DNA of 64,000 nt from Microbacterium sp. SL75. Lineage in GTDB: Bacteria; Actinomycetota; Actinomycetes; Actinomycetales; Microbacteriaceae. The stretch spans positions 248,001-312,000 of the forward strand of contig NZ_CP113067.1 of the NCBI RefSeq assembly GCF_026625865.1, written 5' to 3'. Shown here piece after piece: positions 17,912 to 26,700 of the stretch; the first letter of the stretch is position 1; every line of letters starts with the position of its first letter. The notes under the pieces are model-generated. The model ran no database searches and was not told the DNA's origin. It was given only the letters and a program-made list of their open reading frames with translations. The translations under genes were made by a program, and so were the position numbers.

Positions 17912-19351
17912 GTGACGACGGGAGAGTTCAGTCGCCCAGACCTCGCGGATCTCATAATTCAGGCAGCGCTGAGCATGCATGAGTTCGGCCATTCGCAACT
18001 CGCAAAGGGTGGCTACTTCCCTCGCGTCGAAGAGGTTCCGTACAGAGAGAATGAGCACGGCTGGCCCTCCGTTACTCGCTCGTTCTACCCATTCGGCGGC
18101 AAGTCCGATTTCGTGGAATGGACAAGCGTCTTTGGGGCTGAGAAGAATGAGACGCTGAAGTTCGACGTCCGGGACGTCCCTGCGCTCGCACCGTTGGTAG
18201 ACGAGGCTATCGCTGACGAGACTCTTGACCGAGCGTTCGACCCGCTCGGAGTGGGCCGACGCGACGAGGCGAAGCGGAGACGTTGGCTAGGAGGGGGCGC
18301 GGTTACCGAAGCCGCAAGACTATTGATGCGCGCGGAGGCGTTGGGGGATGTATCGGAGGCATCGTTACGCACGATCTACGGGCAGTGGGAGCGAGGACAT
18401 TTTGAGAAGGAGATCATCGGCGACCTCCTTTATCCAATCCTTCTTACGCACTTCGATATAGATGACCGGGTGGAAGTCGGGCCCGGAGTCTCAATCGAAC
18501 GCATTCCCGAAGAACTCCACAGAGTGCGAGCGCTGTCGATAGGGCACAGCGAGGTGAACCCGTTCCTTGCTTCCGCTGCAACCCACGCGCTGGTGCTGCA
18601 CGATCAGCGCTTCGACAACTCAGACGGCCCGCTCGCGCGGCGACTCAAATTCGATGTACAGGCGCCGGGGCGCGAGGCGGCAGATCTGTTCTTTCAGGCT
18701 CTGACAGTCGCGAGCGGACACGAGAGCGGATACGCCCAAGTGTGCCTCCGCCCCCACGGCTGGGCGACGGGTTGGCGACTAGATCTCCCACCGCTCGAGC
18801 TTGTTAGTTCGCTGGTTGCGTACCCGCGAGCGTTCAATGGCGGCTGGAACGGCGACGGCGTATCGGTCGACGCCGCAGCGTTAGGAACGCTCCCTGCCTT
18901 GCTCGCAGGCTTACAGGCGACAACGCCGCGAGCGAAGCTAGCGGCGCGAAGGTTGCGTCAGTCGTCAATGCGCGAGCACCACGATGACATCGTGATCGAC
19001 GCATGCATCGGCATCGAAGCGTTGGTGGGCGAGGAACACGACGAGCTAGTCCACCGAATGGGGTTGCGTGCCTCTGTCGCCCTCTCGAAAGTTGGCTGGA
19101 ACGCGAACGCTGCGTATGACGTGCTGAAGAAGGTATACGGACACCGCTCGAAGATCGTTCACGGCACGGAGCCAAAGAACGCAACAATCACGATTGCAGA
19201 CGCGAAGTATCAAGTGGCACCCACCGCGGTCTTTCTGCTCCGATCGCTCCTCCAGGCTCACTTACTCGCAACGCCGCCCTGGAGCCCCGCGGGCCTGGAC
19301 GCTCTTCTGTTCGACGCGATCAACGGTCACGGCGAGGGGCAGCCACAGTGA
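17912..19351 (+). CDS. Apea-like HEPN domain protein
   Basis: A 479-residue protein whose C-terminal third resembles the Apea-like HEPN family: DIVIDACIGIEALVG followed by a helix and YGHRSKIVHG. The R-x4-H motif at about residues 412-417 (RSKIVH) is the catalytic signature of HEPN RNases. The N-terminal 300 residues match nothing I recognise. GTG 17912 has GAGGAG 5 bp upstream; longer starts would run into tRNA-Lys. It has less GC-biased codons than the core and is followed by a membrane protein and a small beta-rich protein in the same direction. A phage-defence or abortive-infection role is plausible from the family and the site, but unproven. Confidence 0.75.
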   Translation: MTTGEFSRPDLADLIIQAALSMHEFGHSQLAKGGYFPRVEEVPYRENEHGWPSVTRSFYPFGGKSDFVEWTSVFGAEKNETLKFDVRDVPALAPLVDEAIADETLDRAFDPLGVGRRDEAKRRRWLGGGAVTEAARLLMRAEALGDVSEASLRTIYGQWERGHFEKEIIGDLLYPILLTHFDIDDRVEVGPGVSIERIPEELHRVRALSIGHSEVNPFLASAATHALVLHDQRFDNSDGPLARRLKFDVQAPGREAADLFFQALTVASGHESGYAQVCLRPHGWATGWRLDLPPLELVSSLVAYPRAFNGGWNGDGVSVDAAALGTLPALLAGLQATTPRAKLAARRLRQSSMREHHDDIVIDACIGIEALVGEEHDELVHRMGLRASVALSKVGWNANAAYDVLKKVYGHRSKIVHGTEPKNATITIADAKYQVAPTAVFLLRSLLQAHLLATPPWSPAGLDALLFDAINGHGEGQPQ

Positions 19352-19433
19352 CCGACCCTCTCCGCTGGCTAGCGTCTCCGGCGGAACCTTGGCGTCGACC
19401 CCAACCGCGTTCGGAAGTCGATAGGGTGTGCGC

Positions 19434-19949
19434 ATGACAGAGGGCGTGGCCAAGAAGCGTCGCACCCTGCGTATCGGCAACGGACAGATCACCCTCGACT
19501 GGAAGTTCTGGCTTGCGTTCGTCGGGGCCGGGGTTATCATCTGGATCGGTTTCAGTTCGAGCACCAAAGAGAACCCATACGGCGGCGTCCTCGCGTCCGT
19601 CTCAACGGTCGTCGGCACGCTCGTCGGCGTCGCATTGCAGTTTCAGCCCGTCCCGCTCGACCAGAGCCCTCGTGCGGAGGGCGCAATCCGAGGACTCGGC
19701 ATCATCGCGCAACTGACGAATGACACCAACGTGGTCGTGGGTCAAGTCGCCACCACCACGAAGGAAGCGCGCACATCAATGGCATTGGCAAGCGTGCAAA
19801 CGAGCCTGACTCAGATCAGCGTCGAACTCCAAATGTCGATGGTGCAATGGGACGGGGTCGCCCCCGGATCGTTGACGAATTTCGAAGAAGATCGCAAGAA
19901 GGGTAGCGATCTACTTCGCAGAATGACGGAGGCAAATGACAGTGAGTGA
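19434..19949 (+). CDS. small membrane protein of unknown function
   Basis: 171 residues: a basic cytoplasmic start, two closely spaced transmembrane helices (about 25-43 and 52-70, FWLAFVGAGVIIWIGF and VLASVSTVVGTLVGVAL), then a long helical, probably coiled-coil tail with many Ser/Thr/Gln. No family recognised. ATG 19434 is chosen; a TAGGGT -10-like box ends 6 bp before it, so it may have its own leaderless message. It overlaps the next gene by 14 bp and lies 82 bp after the HEPN gene. Confidence 0.7.
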   Translation: MTEGVAKKRRTLRIGNGQITLDWKFWLAFVGAGVIIWIGFSSSTKENPYGGVLASVSTVVGTLVGVALQFQPVPLDQSPRAEGAIRGLGIIAQLTNDTNVVVGQVATTTKEARTSMALASVQTSLTQISVELQMSMVQWDGVAPGSLTNFEEDRKKGSDLLRRMTEANDSE

Positions 19950-20466
19950 TTCGAACTCGGCAGAAGTTCCGCGCTTGCGAGGCCAGGTCGCAGAGCTCGT
20001 AAGTGACCGCGAAGTCATCCTCAACCGTGGCTCCAACCACGGCGTGCAAGAGGGCCAGTACTTCGCGATATTAAACCCAGACACCATCGGCATCACCGAT
20101 CCAGAAACCGGCGAGGACCTCGGCGGCATCCGCGTCGTCAAGGTGGTCGTGGTGGCAGTGGAGGTCGCTGCGAAGCTCACACTCGCAAGGACCTTTCGCA
20201 CTAAGACGTTGAACGTCGGCGGATCTAGCACCGCCGCGTCGACACTGGCCGGTGTGAGTTCAATGTTTAACCCTCCAAAGTACGTCGAGACCGTTGAGAA
20301 ACTGACGATCGATAGAAACGCACCGAGGAAGATTTCGCCTTCTGAAAGCGTGGTCAGCAAGGGCGACCCATTCGAAGAGGCCTATGAAGATGAGGTTGAA
20401 GACGTTCGGACCATCACGCTGTTCGAGGCAGATGACCGGTGGCGCGCGGGAGAGGTCGAGAGCTAG
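19936..20466 (+). CDS. small beta-rich protein, FlgT C-terminal-like
   Basis: 176 residues without signal peptide. Residues about 15-80 (LVSDREVILNRGSNHGVQEG, then DPETGEDLG) resemble the small beta-barrel seen in FlgT C-terminal and related domains that repeat in secretion and adhesion proteins; this is recognition by pattern only. The C-terminal part is acidic (EEAYEDEVEDV). Its start overlaps the membrane protein gene by 14 bp, so the two are probably co-translated and may form a complex. Function unknown. Confidence 0.65.
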   Translation: MTVSDSNSAEVPRLRGQVAELVSDREVILNRGSNHGVQEGQYFAILNPDTIGITDPETGEDLGGIRVVKVVVVAVEVAAKLTLARTFRTKTLNVGGSSTAASTLAGVSSMFNPPKYVETVEKLTIDRNAPRKISPSESVVSKGDPFEEAYEDEVEDVRTITLFEADDRWRAGEVES

Positions 20467-21438
20467 CGGTGTGGGACAAACGCCTCGAACTTCGCAACCT
20501 GTTGCGAGTAGTCGGATGGGTACAAGTGTGAGAGTAGATCGTGTCCGTTGTGACGCCGCTTGCGTGGCCCAGTCACCGGCTCACCTGGTACGGCGGGAAG
20601 CCCGCCTCGAGCTATAAACTGGCGGCGGTGTGGCGGAGATCGTGTACGCGGATCGCGGATAGCTGCGCGCGGACCAGGGCGGGCGCGAAGTAGTTGTGAC
20701 GGAAGGTCGCGACGTCCCAGACACGGTCGTAGTCCACACGGTGCGACCCTGGCGTCCGTCCCGGCCAGAACATCGCGTCGCCGCCGCCGGAGCGCAGGTG
20801 TTGGATCTTCGCCGACTTCAGGTCGGCCAGCAGCTTCCGGTCCAGGATCGGCACGTCACGCTATGAGCGGCGGGACCTCGGCGTTCCGACACCCATTCCT
20901 CCACTTCCTGGTCTTGGCTCTTGATCCACTATGCGGCCCGGCCCTTCGCCTCGCGGGCGCGGGCAACGATCGCGTGACATTGAGATCGCATGGTCTTGGC
21001 ATAGCGCGTGTGATTTGTAAGCGATCCATCGTGCAACAGATCGATTCCGCCGTAGGAGGCGCTGCAGCTCGCCTTCTTCCCATCCAGACCATCGTGAAAC
21101 ACAACGCGGCCGACGGCGACGGCACCCAGAGCATGCAGGGACGTCACCCGCCCGGGTCACGCGGCAGAGGTAGTGCGCGAGCGCCTGGCCGAACCCGATG
21201 GCATCCCCGTCACGACGCCTGCTGTCGATGTAGCGCGAGAACAGCTTAGGCCCCCTTCGGCCGTTTCCGTTGGCGCATCCGGCGACCTATCGGCGCGCCT
21301 CTGCTGACAGGCCTTCTCCCGCGCCCCGGCCAGAAGTCCGTCCGACCGCGCCCCGTAAGAACCCATCCGAGGCAATCAGGCCGGCGTCAGGAGACAGCGG
21401 GAAAGTTGGCACTTCTCGCCGGTGGTAAGCGGAGACCG
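20467..21438. other. degenerate region with a recombinase fragment
   Basis: About 970 bp without an intact gene. It holds the tyrosine-recombinase remnant at 20612-20860; the rest (20875-21438) shows no frame with convincing protein features on either strand and looks like decayed mobile-element DNA. Confidence 0.6.
20612..20860 (-). pseudogene. tyrosine recombinase/integrase fragment
   Basis: About 80 residues of a phage-type integrase core. It contains VPILDRKLLADL and the catalytic-core motif IRVHDLRHTAASL, that is the second Arg of the R-H-R-Y set. A TAG stop follows directly after HTAASL, so the C-terminal helix with the nucleophilic tyrosine is gone, and the N-terminal and first catalytic parts are missing upstream. 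It is probably a relic of the enzyme that inserted an element near tRNA-Lys, 2.8 kb away. Confidence 0.75.
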
Positions 21439-21768
21439 TTATGGCATGTGCAATGTAGTTATTCCTCGATCGTCCACTAACCCGGATTGGGCCTGAGTGT
21501 CGTAGGCCTCTTGCACGGGAACGGCAATGCCCCAGCGTGTCCATTCGCGGACGCTGGTCGTCGTGTCGTCGAAAGCGTTCCACGTTTCGTCCCCCACTAG
21601 TTCGGGCAGAGGAACGAGAATGCGAAAGACACCCGGAAAGGGTGAAGAGCTGGAGAACTCGATCTCTACGCCGCGCTCGAGCGGGCGCAGGTATCGCAGG
21701 GTGAGTTCCTTGAGGTACCCGCTTTCGAACTCGTCGTGAAGCGGACCGAGGAAATCGATTTTGCTCAT
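21439..21768 (-). CDS. hypothetical protein, second gene of an IS-truncated pair
   Basis: 109 residues, soluble, acidic, no recognised family. It starts MSKIDFLGPLHDEF and contains a beta-rich middle (VEIEFSSSSPFPGVFRILVPLP). The size and the small-acidic character would fit an immunity protein, which is only a guess. ATG 21768 overlaps the stop of an upstream frame (ATGA), so it was the second gene of a coupled pair. The upstream gene is cut by an IS3-type element at about 21949, so the original promoter is probably lost. Confidence 0.6.
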   Translation of the reverse strand: MSKIDFLGPLHDEFESGYLKELTLRYLRPLERGVEIEFSSSSPFPGVFRILVPLPELVGDETWNAFDDTTTSVREWTRWGIAVPVQEAYDTQAQSGLVDDRGITTLHMP

Positions 21769-21949
21769 CCGGCTACCTGGCGCACCCATGCGGGGCAAAC
21801 GGTAGGGCCGACGCAGTATGCGGTGATGATGCCGCGGGGTGCGCCGTCGCTAAGTCGGGTGTTGTTGGAGATAACACGGACGTCCATCGTCTTGTCGACT
21901 CGGCACGAGCCAAGCCAACACGTGAACAGGGGCGTGAGGAACGGATCGG
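21765..21949 (-). pseudogene. C-terminal fragment of a gene cut by the IS3 element
   Basis: An open frame of about 61 codons runs from the left end of the IS element to a TGA that overlaps the ATG of the gene at 21768. It reads DPFLTPLFTCWLGS, then MDVRVISNNTRLSDG and GIITAYCVGPTVCPAW. The amino-acid pattern and the ATGA coupling support real coding. The N-terminal part is missing; I could not recover it beyond the IS. No family recognised; several Cys residues are present. Confidence 0.5.
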
Positions 21950-21998
21950 TGACAACTGATCGTTAGTGCCGGGAGGCGCTGGCGGGGAGGATGTCATC

Positions 21999-22304
21999 AT
22001 GCCCGGTCCTTATCCCAGAGAGTTCCGCGAGGACGTTGTCGCGGTCGCTCGTAGCCGCGAGAGCGGCGTCACTATCAAGCAGGTTGCGACGGGCTTCGGG
22101 ATCAGCGAAGCAACGCTGCAGAACTGGCTCCGCCAGGCCGATGTCGAAGAGGGCAACCGGCCCGGACAAACCGCCGCCGATGCCGCTGAGGCGCGGGAGC
22201 TGAAGAAGCGGATCCGGCTCCTCGAGCAGGAGAACGAGGTCCTCCGCCGTGCGGCGGCGTATCTGTCGCAGGCGAACCTGCGCCTCGGTGGCTCCCCAAA
22301 ATGA
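21999..22304 (+). CDS. IS3-family transposase OrfA
   Basis: 101 residues. Helix-turn-helix DNA-binding part (VTIKQVATGFGISEATLQNW) followed by a leucine-zipper-like helix (LKKRIRLLEQENEVLRRAAAYL) used for multimerisation. ATG 21999 has GGGGAGG upstream. Its stop overlaps the OrfB start (ATGA). In most IS3 elements the two frames are joined by -1 frameshifting into OrfAB; here the junction AAAATGA could serve, but coupling by reinitiation is equally possible. Confidence 0.9.
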   Translation: MPGPYPREFREDVVAVARSRESGVTIKQVATGFGISEATLQNWLRQADVEEGNRPGQTAADAAEARELKKRIRLLEQENEVLRRAAAYLSQANLRLGGSPK

Positions 22305-23179
22305 CGTACCCGCTCGTTGCTGAGCTCGCCGATGCGGGGATCCCCGTGACGGTGTCGTGCCGGGTTCTCAAGCTCGCCCGCCAGCCCTACTACCGGTGGA
22401 AAGGCGACCCGATCCGTGACGCCGACATCGTCCGCGCGTATCGGATCAACGCCCTGCACAACGCTCACCACGACGACCCGACGTTCGGCTACCGATACCT
22501 CGCCGACGAGGCCCGCCGAGCGGGTTGGCGGATGAGCCGCCGGACGGCGTGGAAGCTGTGTTCGCAGGCCGGGATCCTCTCGTCGGCGCAACGCCGCCGG
22601 CGCGGGAAGGGCAAGAAGGCCGGTCCGCCGGTGTTCGATGATCACGTGCAGCGCGTGTTCCGCGCCGACGCACCGAACCGGGTCTGGCTGACCGACATCA
22701 CCGAGCACCGCACCACCACCGAGGGCAAGCTGTACTGCTGCGCGATCAAGGACGTGTTCTCCAACCGGATCGTCGGGTACTCGATCTCGGATCGGATGAC
22801 CGCGAAGCTCGCCGTCGACGCGCTCCGTAACGCCGTCGCCCGCCGCGGTGAGGTCGCCGGGTGCATCCTGCACGCCGACAGGGGTAGCCAATTTCGCAGC
22901 CGAGCCATGGCCCGCGAGCTGCGCCGTCACGACATGGTCGGATCCATGGGCCGAGTCGGCGCGGCCGGGGACAACGCGGCCATGGAGTCGTTCTGGTCGC
23001 TTCTTCGAACGAACGTGCTCAACCAGCAGCGGTGGACGACGCGTCAGGAGCTGCGACTGGCCATCGTGGTCTGGATCGAGCGGAAGTACCACCGCCAACG
23101 AACCCAGGACACCCTCGGCGGCTTGACGCCGATCGAGTTCGAAGCGAAGCTAACCGAGCCGCTCACACTCGCGGCCTAA
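22301..23179 (+). CDS. IS3-family transposase OrfB (DDE integrase core)
   Basis: 292 residues, full length for OrfB. An HTH_21-like N-part (FGYRYLADEARRAGWRMSRR) precedes the retroviral-integrase-like core with the DDE residues in WLTDITEH, HADRGSQF and NAAMESFWSLL. The C-terminus (RRTQDTLGGLTPIEFE-like) is intact. All catalytic residues are present, so the element may still be active. Confidence 0.92.
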   Translation: MTYPLVAELADAGIPVTVSCRVLKLARQPYYRWKGDPIRDADIVRAYRINALHNAHHDDPTFGYRYLADEARRAGWRMSRRTAWKLCSQAGILSSAQRRRRGKGKKAGPPVFDDHVQRVFRADAPNRVWLTDITEHRTTTEGKLYCCAIKDVFSNRIVGYSISDRMTAKLAVDALRNAVARRGEVAGCILHADRGSQFRSRAMARELRRHDMVGSMGRVGAAGDNAAMESFWSLLRTNVLNQQRWTTRQELRLAIVVWIERKYHRQRTQDTLGGLTPIEFEAKLTEPLTLAA

Positions 23180-23276
23180 ACCGAACCTGTCACCAGTTCG
23201 TTCTTCACGCCCCACGTCATGGCTGGTGATTTCGGGGCCTATGACAAGTCAGGCCTGCGGTGTGCTGTCACCGAGG

Positions 23277-23311
23277 AGGGCTCCCGCTGGTGTTTTGCCA
23301 GCGGGAGCCCT
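23277..23311 (-). terminator. strong terminator of the SipW-type secreted protein gene
   Basis: Perfect 14-bp stem (AGGGCTCCCGCTGG) with loop TGTTTTG, 7 bp after the stop of the minus-strand gene at 23318. Confidence 0.88.
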
Positions 23312-23317
23312 GGCGGA

Positions 23318-23908
23318 TTACACGCCGCCGGCCTGGATGGCGCTGATCATCAGTTCGAAGGGCAGGCTGAGGCCCTGGAACGTGTTGTCGGTGGTGGCGG
23401 GCAGCCAGGCGCGGAACTTGATGACCTGGGTCGCGTTGGATGCCAGCACCGAGGAGCTGCTGATCGCTTTGCCTGCCTGGTTGTCCAGCGCGCCAGGCGT
23501 CGACCAGCTGAACCCGCCGTCCGTGGAGTACTGCAGCATGAGCTGCTTCGCGAGAGCGTTCTCCTGGGCGGTCGAGGGCGACGTTCGGTTAATGAACGCC
23601 TTCCAGTTGATCGCAGCTGTGCCGTTGTTACGCACGTTCAGGTTGAAGGTCTGCGCCTTCGTGGCCACATCTGCGTCTGCGATCGGCAGGACGTTTGCGA
23701 ACGTCACCGCCTGCGGCGCGGCCGCGGTTCCACCATCCGACGGGTTGCCGAGGATGACAGTGCCTGCGGTAATCGAGTTGGCCGCGATCTGCTTGGTATC
23801 CGTGAAGTACGCGCCGGTGGCTACCGTGCCGCCGAGGCCGACACTGAGCAACACCATCGACGCGATCAGCGTCTTTTTCTTGTTCCAGGTGGAGGGCTTG
23901 AGGTTCAT
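23318..23908 (-). CDS. secreted protein with SipW-dependent-type signal peptide (TasA/camelysin-like)
   Basis: 196 residues. The N-terminus (KKKTLIASMVLLSVGLGG, then TGAYFTDT) matches the SipW-dependent signal peptide class used for TasA and camelysin (CalY), with the typical A-Y-F-T-D-T after the hydrophobic core. The rest is a beta-rich domain (ITAGTVILG, FNLNVRNNGTAAINW). In Bacillus such proteins form matrix fibres; in actinobacteria they are usually unstudied. No SipW-type signal peptidase gene is in the window. ATG 23908 is preferred over an in-frame ATG 7 codons upstream because GGAAAGAAAG lies upstream of it. It has its own strong terminator and sits alone between two IS elements. Confidence 0.75.
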   Translation of the reverse strand: MNLKPSTWNKKKTLIASMVLLSVGLGGTVATGAYFTDTKQIAANSITAGTVILGNPSDGGTAAAPQAVTFANVLPIADADVATKAQTFNLNVRNNGTAAINWKAFINRTSPSTAQENALAKQLMLQYSTDGGFSWSTPGALDNQAGKAISSSSVLASNATQVIKFRAWLPATTDNTFQGLSLPFELMISAIQAGGV

Positions 23909-24940
23909 GGTTGTCGACTTTCTTTCCATTGAGAGGGATTGCAGGGCAGCGTCAGAATCAGCGCGGGCGCGAAGGATCTTGACGCCAGGGCCGGCCGCTG
24001 TTGCAACTAAGTACGTAGCCGGGGTCTGTAGGGGGGGAGAATTTGGTTCGTCACGATCCCGAATTGATGACGGCGCCGCGAGATGCCCCTCCGCTACCCG
24101 CAAAGGGGGCAGGCGGCTCGTTGCACCCAGACCCCTTGGACCGGCTGCAGGAAGAGCACCTGTGGTTACTCGCTGCCCTCGGAATTCGTTATCGAGCGAC
24201 GCCGGAAGCGACAGCTGAGAGACAGAAACCGCGTCTTCGCGAGGCGCCAGCGTGGTGAAGAGAAGCGGTCAGGGGTCTGCATGCACCGGGGCTGTCTGAT
24301 CGCAGAAGTCAATCTGCCAGCGCACCTCTTGCGCCACTGGCTGAGACAAGTCCGCAGCTACCCCTGGCGAACAGACGGACATTCGAACCGGAGCCGCTTT
24401 TTACGCGAGCGCTGAAGCTGACCGGGGCAGTCCCCGGCAAAATCAGCAGATCATCCGACGCACTTCTATTCGCGTCGATGATTACATCCCGAACCTCCGA
24501 AGACTGGAACGTCGCCTCATGTGCCGCGTGGGCGGGGCTGGCCCGGCGAACGCAAGCACGCCGAGGTTGAGGCCTGTAGTCGGCGTGATGTTCGCTGACG
24601 GGGCGACCGGAGCGGTGCACGCCAATTGAGGCTCCTCGGGTCAAAAGGGTATGAAGCGGATTGCTACGGTACGAACGAGGTGTTTGTGATCATTATGCAC
24701 ATTACGCACCCTCAACGCTACTTAGCGGATCATTTTGGTCCTTAGTTCCTTCGGCGTATGGGAGGTCAGCACCCGTACCCGCCAGCGATCGAGGCGCCGT
24801 ACGCCCGTGGACGGAACCCCTGACCAGAAGAGGCCGCCTTGTGCGTCTCGCCGGCTATCCCGGTGAAACGCACCACCTCACACACGTGGCGGGCCGAGAC
24901 CGGCGGCGCCAGACCAGGCGTGACCTGCCTCCCACACCTA
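23909..24940. other. about 1 kb without an identifiable gene
   Basis: Lies between the SipW-type gene and the IS5-family element. It should contain the promoter of the SipW-type gene near 23930-23990. The part 24640-24740 is clearly AT-richer than the genome. No frame on either strand shows recognisable protein features; probably decayed accessory DNA. Confidence 0.5.
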
Positions 24941-25880
24941 GGGCGTGTCTCCCAAATGGGTGGGGTGAGTCGGTGATGCTAGAGACGTGTCGCGGTTCCA
25001 GTTGCTTTCGGATACTCAATGGGATCTGATCAGCGGGTTCTTGCCCGGTCCGACCGGCCGTAAGGGCCGCCCCTTCTCGGACGCGCGAACGATGGTCGAG
25101 GCGATCGCGTATCGCTATCGGACAGGGATCGCGTGGCGGGATCTGCCGGAGGTGTTCGGCCCGTGGCAGACGGTGTGGAAGTGGCACCGTCGGATGGCCG
25201 GCGATGGAACCTGGGATCGTGTCCACGCGGCGCTGCTGGCTCGCGCCGACGCGACCGGCAAGCTCGATTGGTCCGTGTCGGTGGACTCCACGATCGCTCG
25301 CGCCCATCAGCACGCGACGAACATCACCCGGGTCACGGGGGGCTTCGTCGAACTACAACAATCCGCTGATCGAGCCGCCTGATCACGGGTTCGGCCGCTC
25401 CCGAGGCGGACTCTCCACCAAGCTCCACCACCTGGTCGACGGTCGCGGCCTGCCACTGGTGATCGCGGTCACGCCGGGCCAGTCCGGGGACTCGCCCATG
25501 CTGATCCCGTTGCTGCAGCAGTTGCGCGTCGCCCGCCCGATCGGTCGCCCCCGCACCCGACCCGACCGGCTCCGAGGCGACAAGGCGTACTCGCCCCGGG
25601 CAATCCGACAGCACCTGCGTGACCGCAGCATCCAGGCCGTCATCCCGCAGCCATCGGATCAGATCGGCCACCGCGTCCGACGCGGCTCACACGGCGGACG
25701 ACCCATCACTTACGACCGCGACGACTACCGAAACCGCAACGTCATCGAACGCCGCTTCGCCACCCTCAAACAATGGCGAGGCCTCGCCACCCGCTACGAC
25801 AAACTCGCCACCGTCTACCGCTCAGCAGCCGCCCTCAACGCCGTCATCGCCTGGACCCGCCATTTAGGAGACACGCCCTA
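24939..25880 (+). mobile_element. IS5-family (IS427-group-like) insertion sequence
   Basis: About 940 bp bounded by inverted repeats of 19-21 bp: TAGGGCGTGTCTCCCAAATG at 24939 and, read inward from 25880, TAGGGCGTGTCTCCTAAATG; one mismatch. The outermost TA on both sides is the likely target duplication, giving element ends 24941 and 25878. It encodes one transposase in two frames. The right flank starts inside an open coding frame (25882-26117) whose left part is missing. Confidence 0.9.
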
Positions 25881-25881
25881 G
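24987..25881 (+). CDS. IS5-family transposase in two frames (OrfA 24987-25382, OrfB to 25881)
   Basis: OrfA holds the DUF4096-like DNA-binding part (WDLISGFLPG, AIAYRYRTGIAWRDLP) and the first catalytic Asp (VSVDSTIARAHQ). The second frame carries the remaining DDE residues (LRGDKAYSP and NVIERRFATLKQWR). The frames overlap at about 25337-25342, where a run of six G occurs; passing there requires a net +1 shift, equal to skipping one G. Such a shift, programmed or by slippage, is common in this group, but a simple G insertion in a dead copy would look the same. The stop codon TAG uses the terminal repeat/TA flank. Confidence 0.8.
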
Positions 25882-26117
25882 CTGGACATCATCGCCCAGC
25901 TCAACGACCGGACCGTCACCGACGAAGTCCGCCTCGCCATCGACGCCTGGATCGACAAAACCAAAGCCGACCCAGCTACTCAACGCCGCACGAAAGATGT
26001 CCGCCACGAGATCGAACGCGAGGCAGTGGGCAAACGCCACGCCACCGCCGCCATTTTCCACGCCGCACCGGCACCGAAGACCCCGCGCACGCCGTCGAAG
26101 CCCCGGGCAACCTGACG
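25882..26117 (+). pseudogene. C-terminal fragment of an unknown gene cut by the IS5 element
   Basis: An open frame of 78 codons starts directly at the IS right end and reads LDIIAQLNDRTVTDEVRL, AIDAWIDKTKADP and RTKDVRHEIEREAVGKRH before TGA. The amphipathic, charged pattern looks like genuine coding. The left side of the IS does not supply the missing N-terminus (a TAG stop precedes in frame), so the rest was deleted. No family recognised. Confidence 0.45.
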
Positions 26118-26267
26118 GCTCCACCTCACCCCGGGCGGCCGGCTTGAGCACGCCCATCCACGGACGCAGCTCGCCGGCCGCCCCGACCACTCGCCCACTT
26201 CAAGTCCGCCAGCTCGTTTGTGCTCTGCGATTTCACGAAAACCATCCCGGTTCCCGGTCGCACGCAG

Positions 26268-26700
26268 GAAGGAGGAACACCCCCATGGTGCAGAGCATCA
26301 CCATCCCGGCAGACAACACCACAACCCTCAGGACCAGCACGTTGGATTCGCTCGAGGACTACCGGCGGACCGTCGGCGGCCGTATCGAAGCGGTCGACAT
26401 CCCCGACCTCGGCGTCACGATGTACGTCAACGAGGAAGGGCTCATCCGCGACTTGCCGTTCGACCGGCGCGCCACATTCTTCGGCGATTCCACGTCCCGC
26501 ACGCCCGCGACACACGTCTCATCGGCGACGTCGTGGTCCTTGGACTCACGGAAGACGAGGGCGAGAACACCGAGCTACCGGAGGATCTTCGGACCGCGGC
26601 TGTTCGCGGAACACGGAACGGGATGCGGTCATCGTGTGAGCGTCGGACGGTTCGTGGCCCTCTCTCACGGCGACGCCTACGCCTGCGCCGTCGCGTGGGA
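26268..26700 (+). pseudogene. DUF3846-like gene with a frameshift
   Basis: ATG 26285 with an excellent ribosome-binding site (AAGGAGG, 26268-26274) opens a frame typical of DUF3846 proteins of actinobacterial mobile elements: EDYRRTVGGRIEAVDIPDLG, then TMYVNEEGLIRDLPFDRRAT. At about 26485-26492 the similarity moves to the -1 frame (FHVPHARDTRLIGDVVVLGL, then TEDEGENTELPEDLR). Loss of one base (for example a T, restoring FFWRFHVP) explains this. The natural stop also seems lost, as the second frame runs on into the terminator of the convergent lipoprotein gene. Confidence 0.7.

Larger units (their letters stand above)
21948..23194 (+). mobile_element. IS3-family insertion sequence
   Basis: About 1.25 kb with two overlapping genes (OrfA, OrfB) and short terminal repeats: GGTGACA at 21948 and its complement TGTCACC ending at 23194. 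Further similarity inside the ends is weak. I saw no target-site duplication in the flanks (GATC left, AGTT right), so the exact ends or a later deletion remain open. The IS interrupts the small gene at 21765-21949. Confidence 0.75.

Noticed and set aside
17768..20860. attL/attR pair from tRNA-Lys to the integrase remnant
   Set aside because: I did not find a second copy of the tRNA 3' end in the window, so no attachment-site feature is claimed.
24043..24660. Several short frames between the SipW-type gene and the IS5 element
   Set aside because: None has a ribosome-binding site, domain pattern or codon bias.
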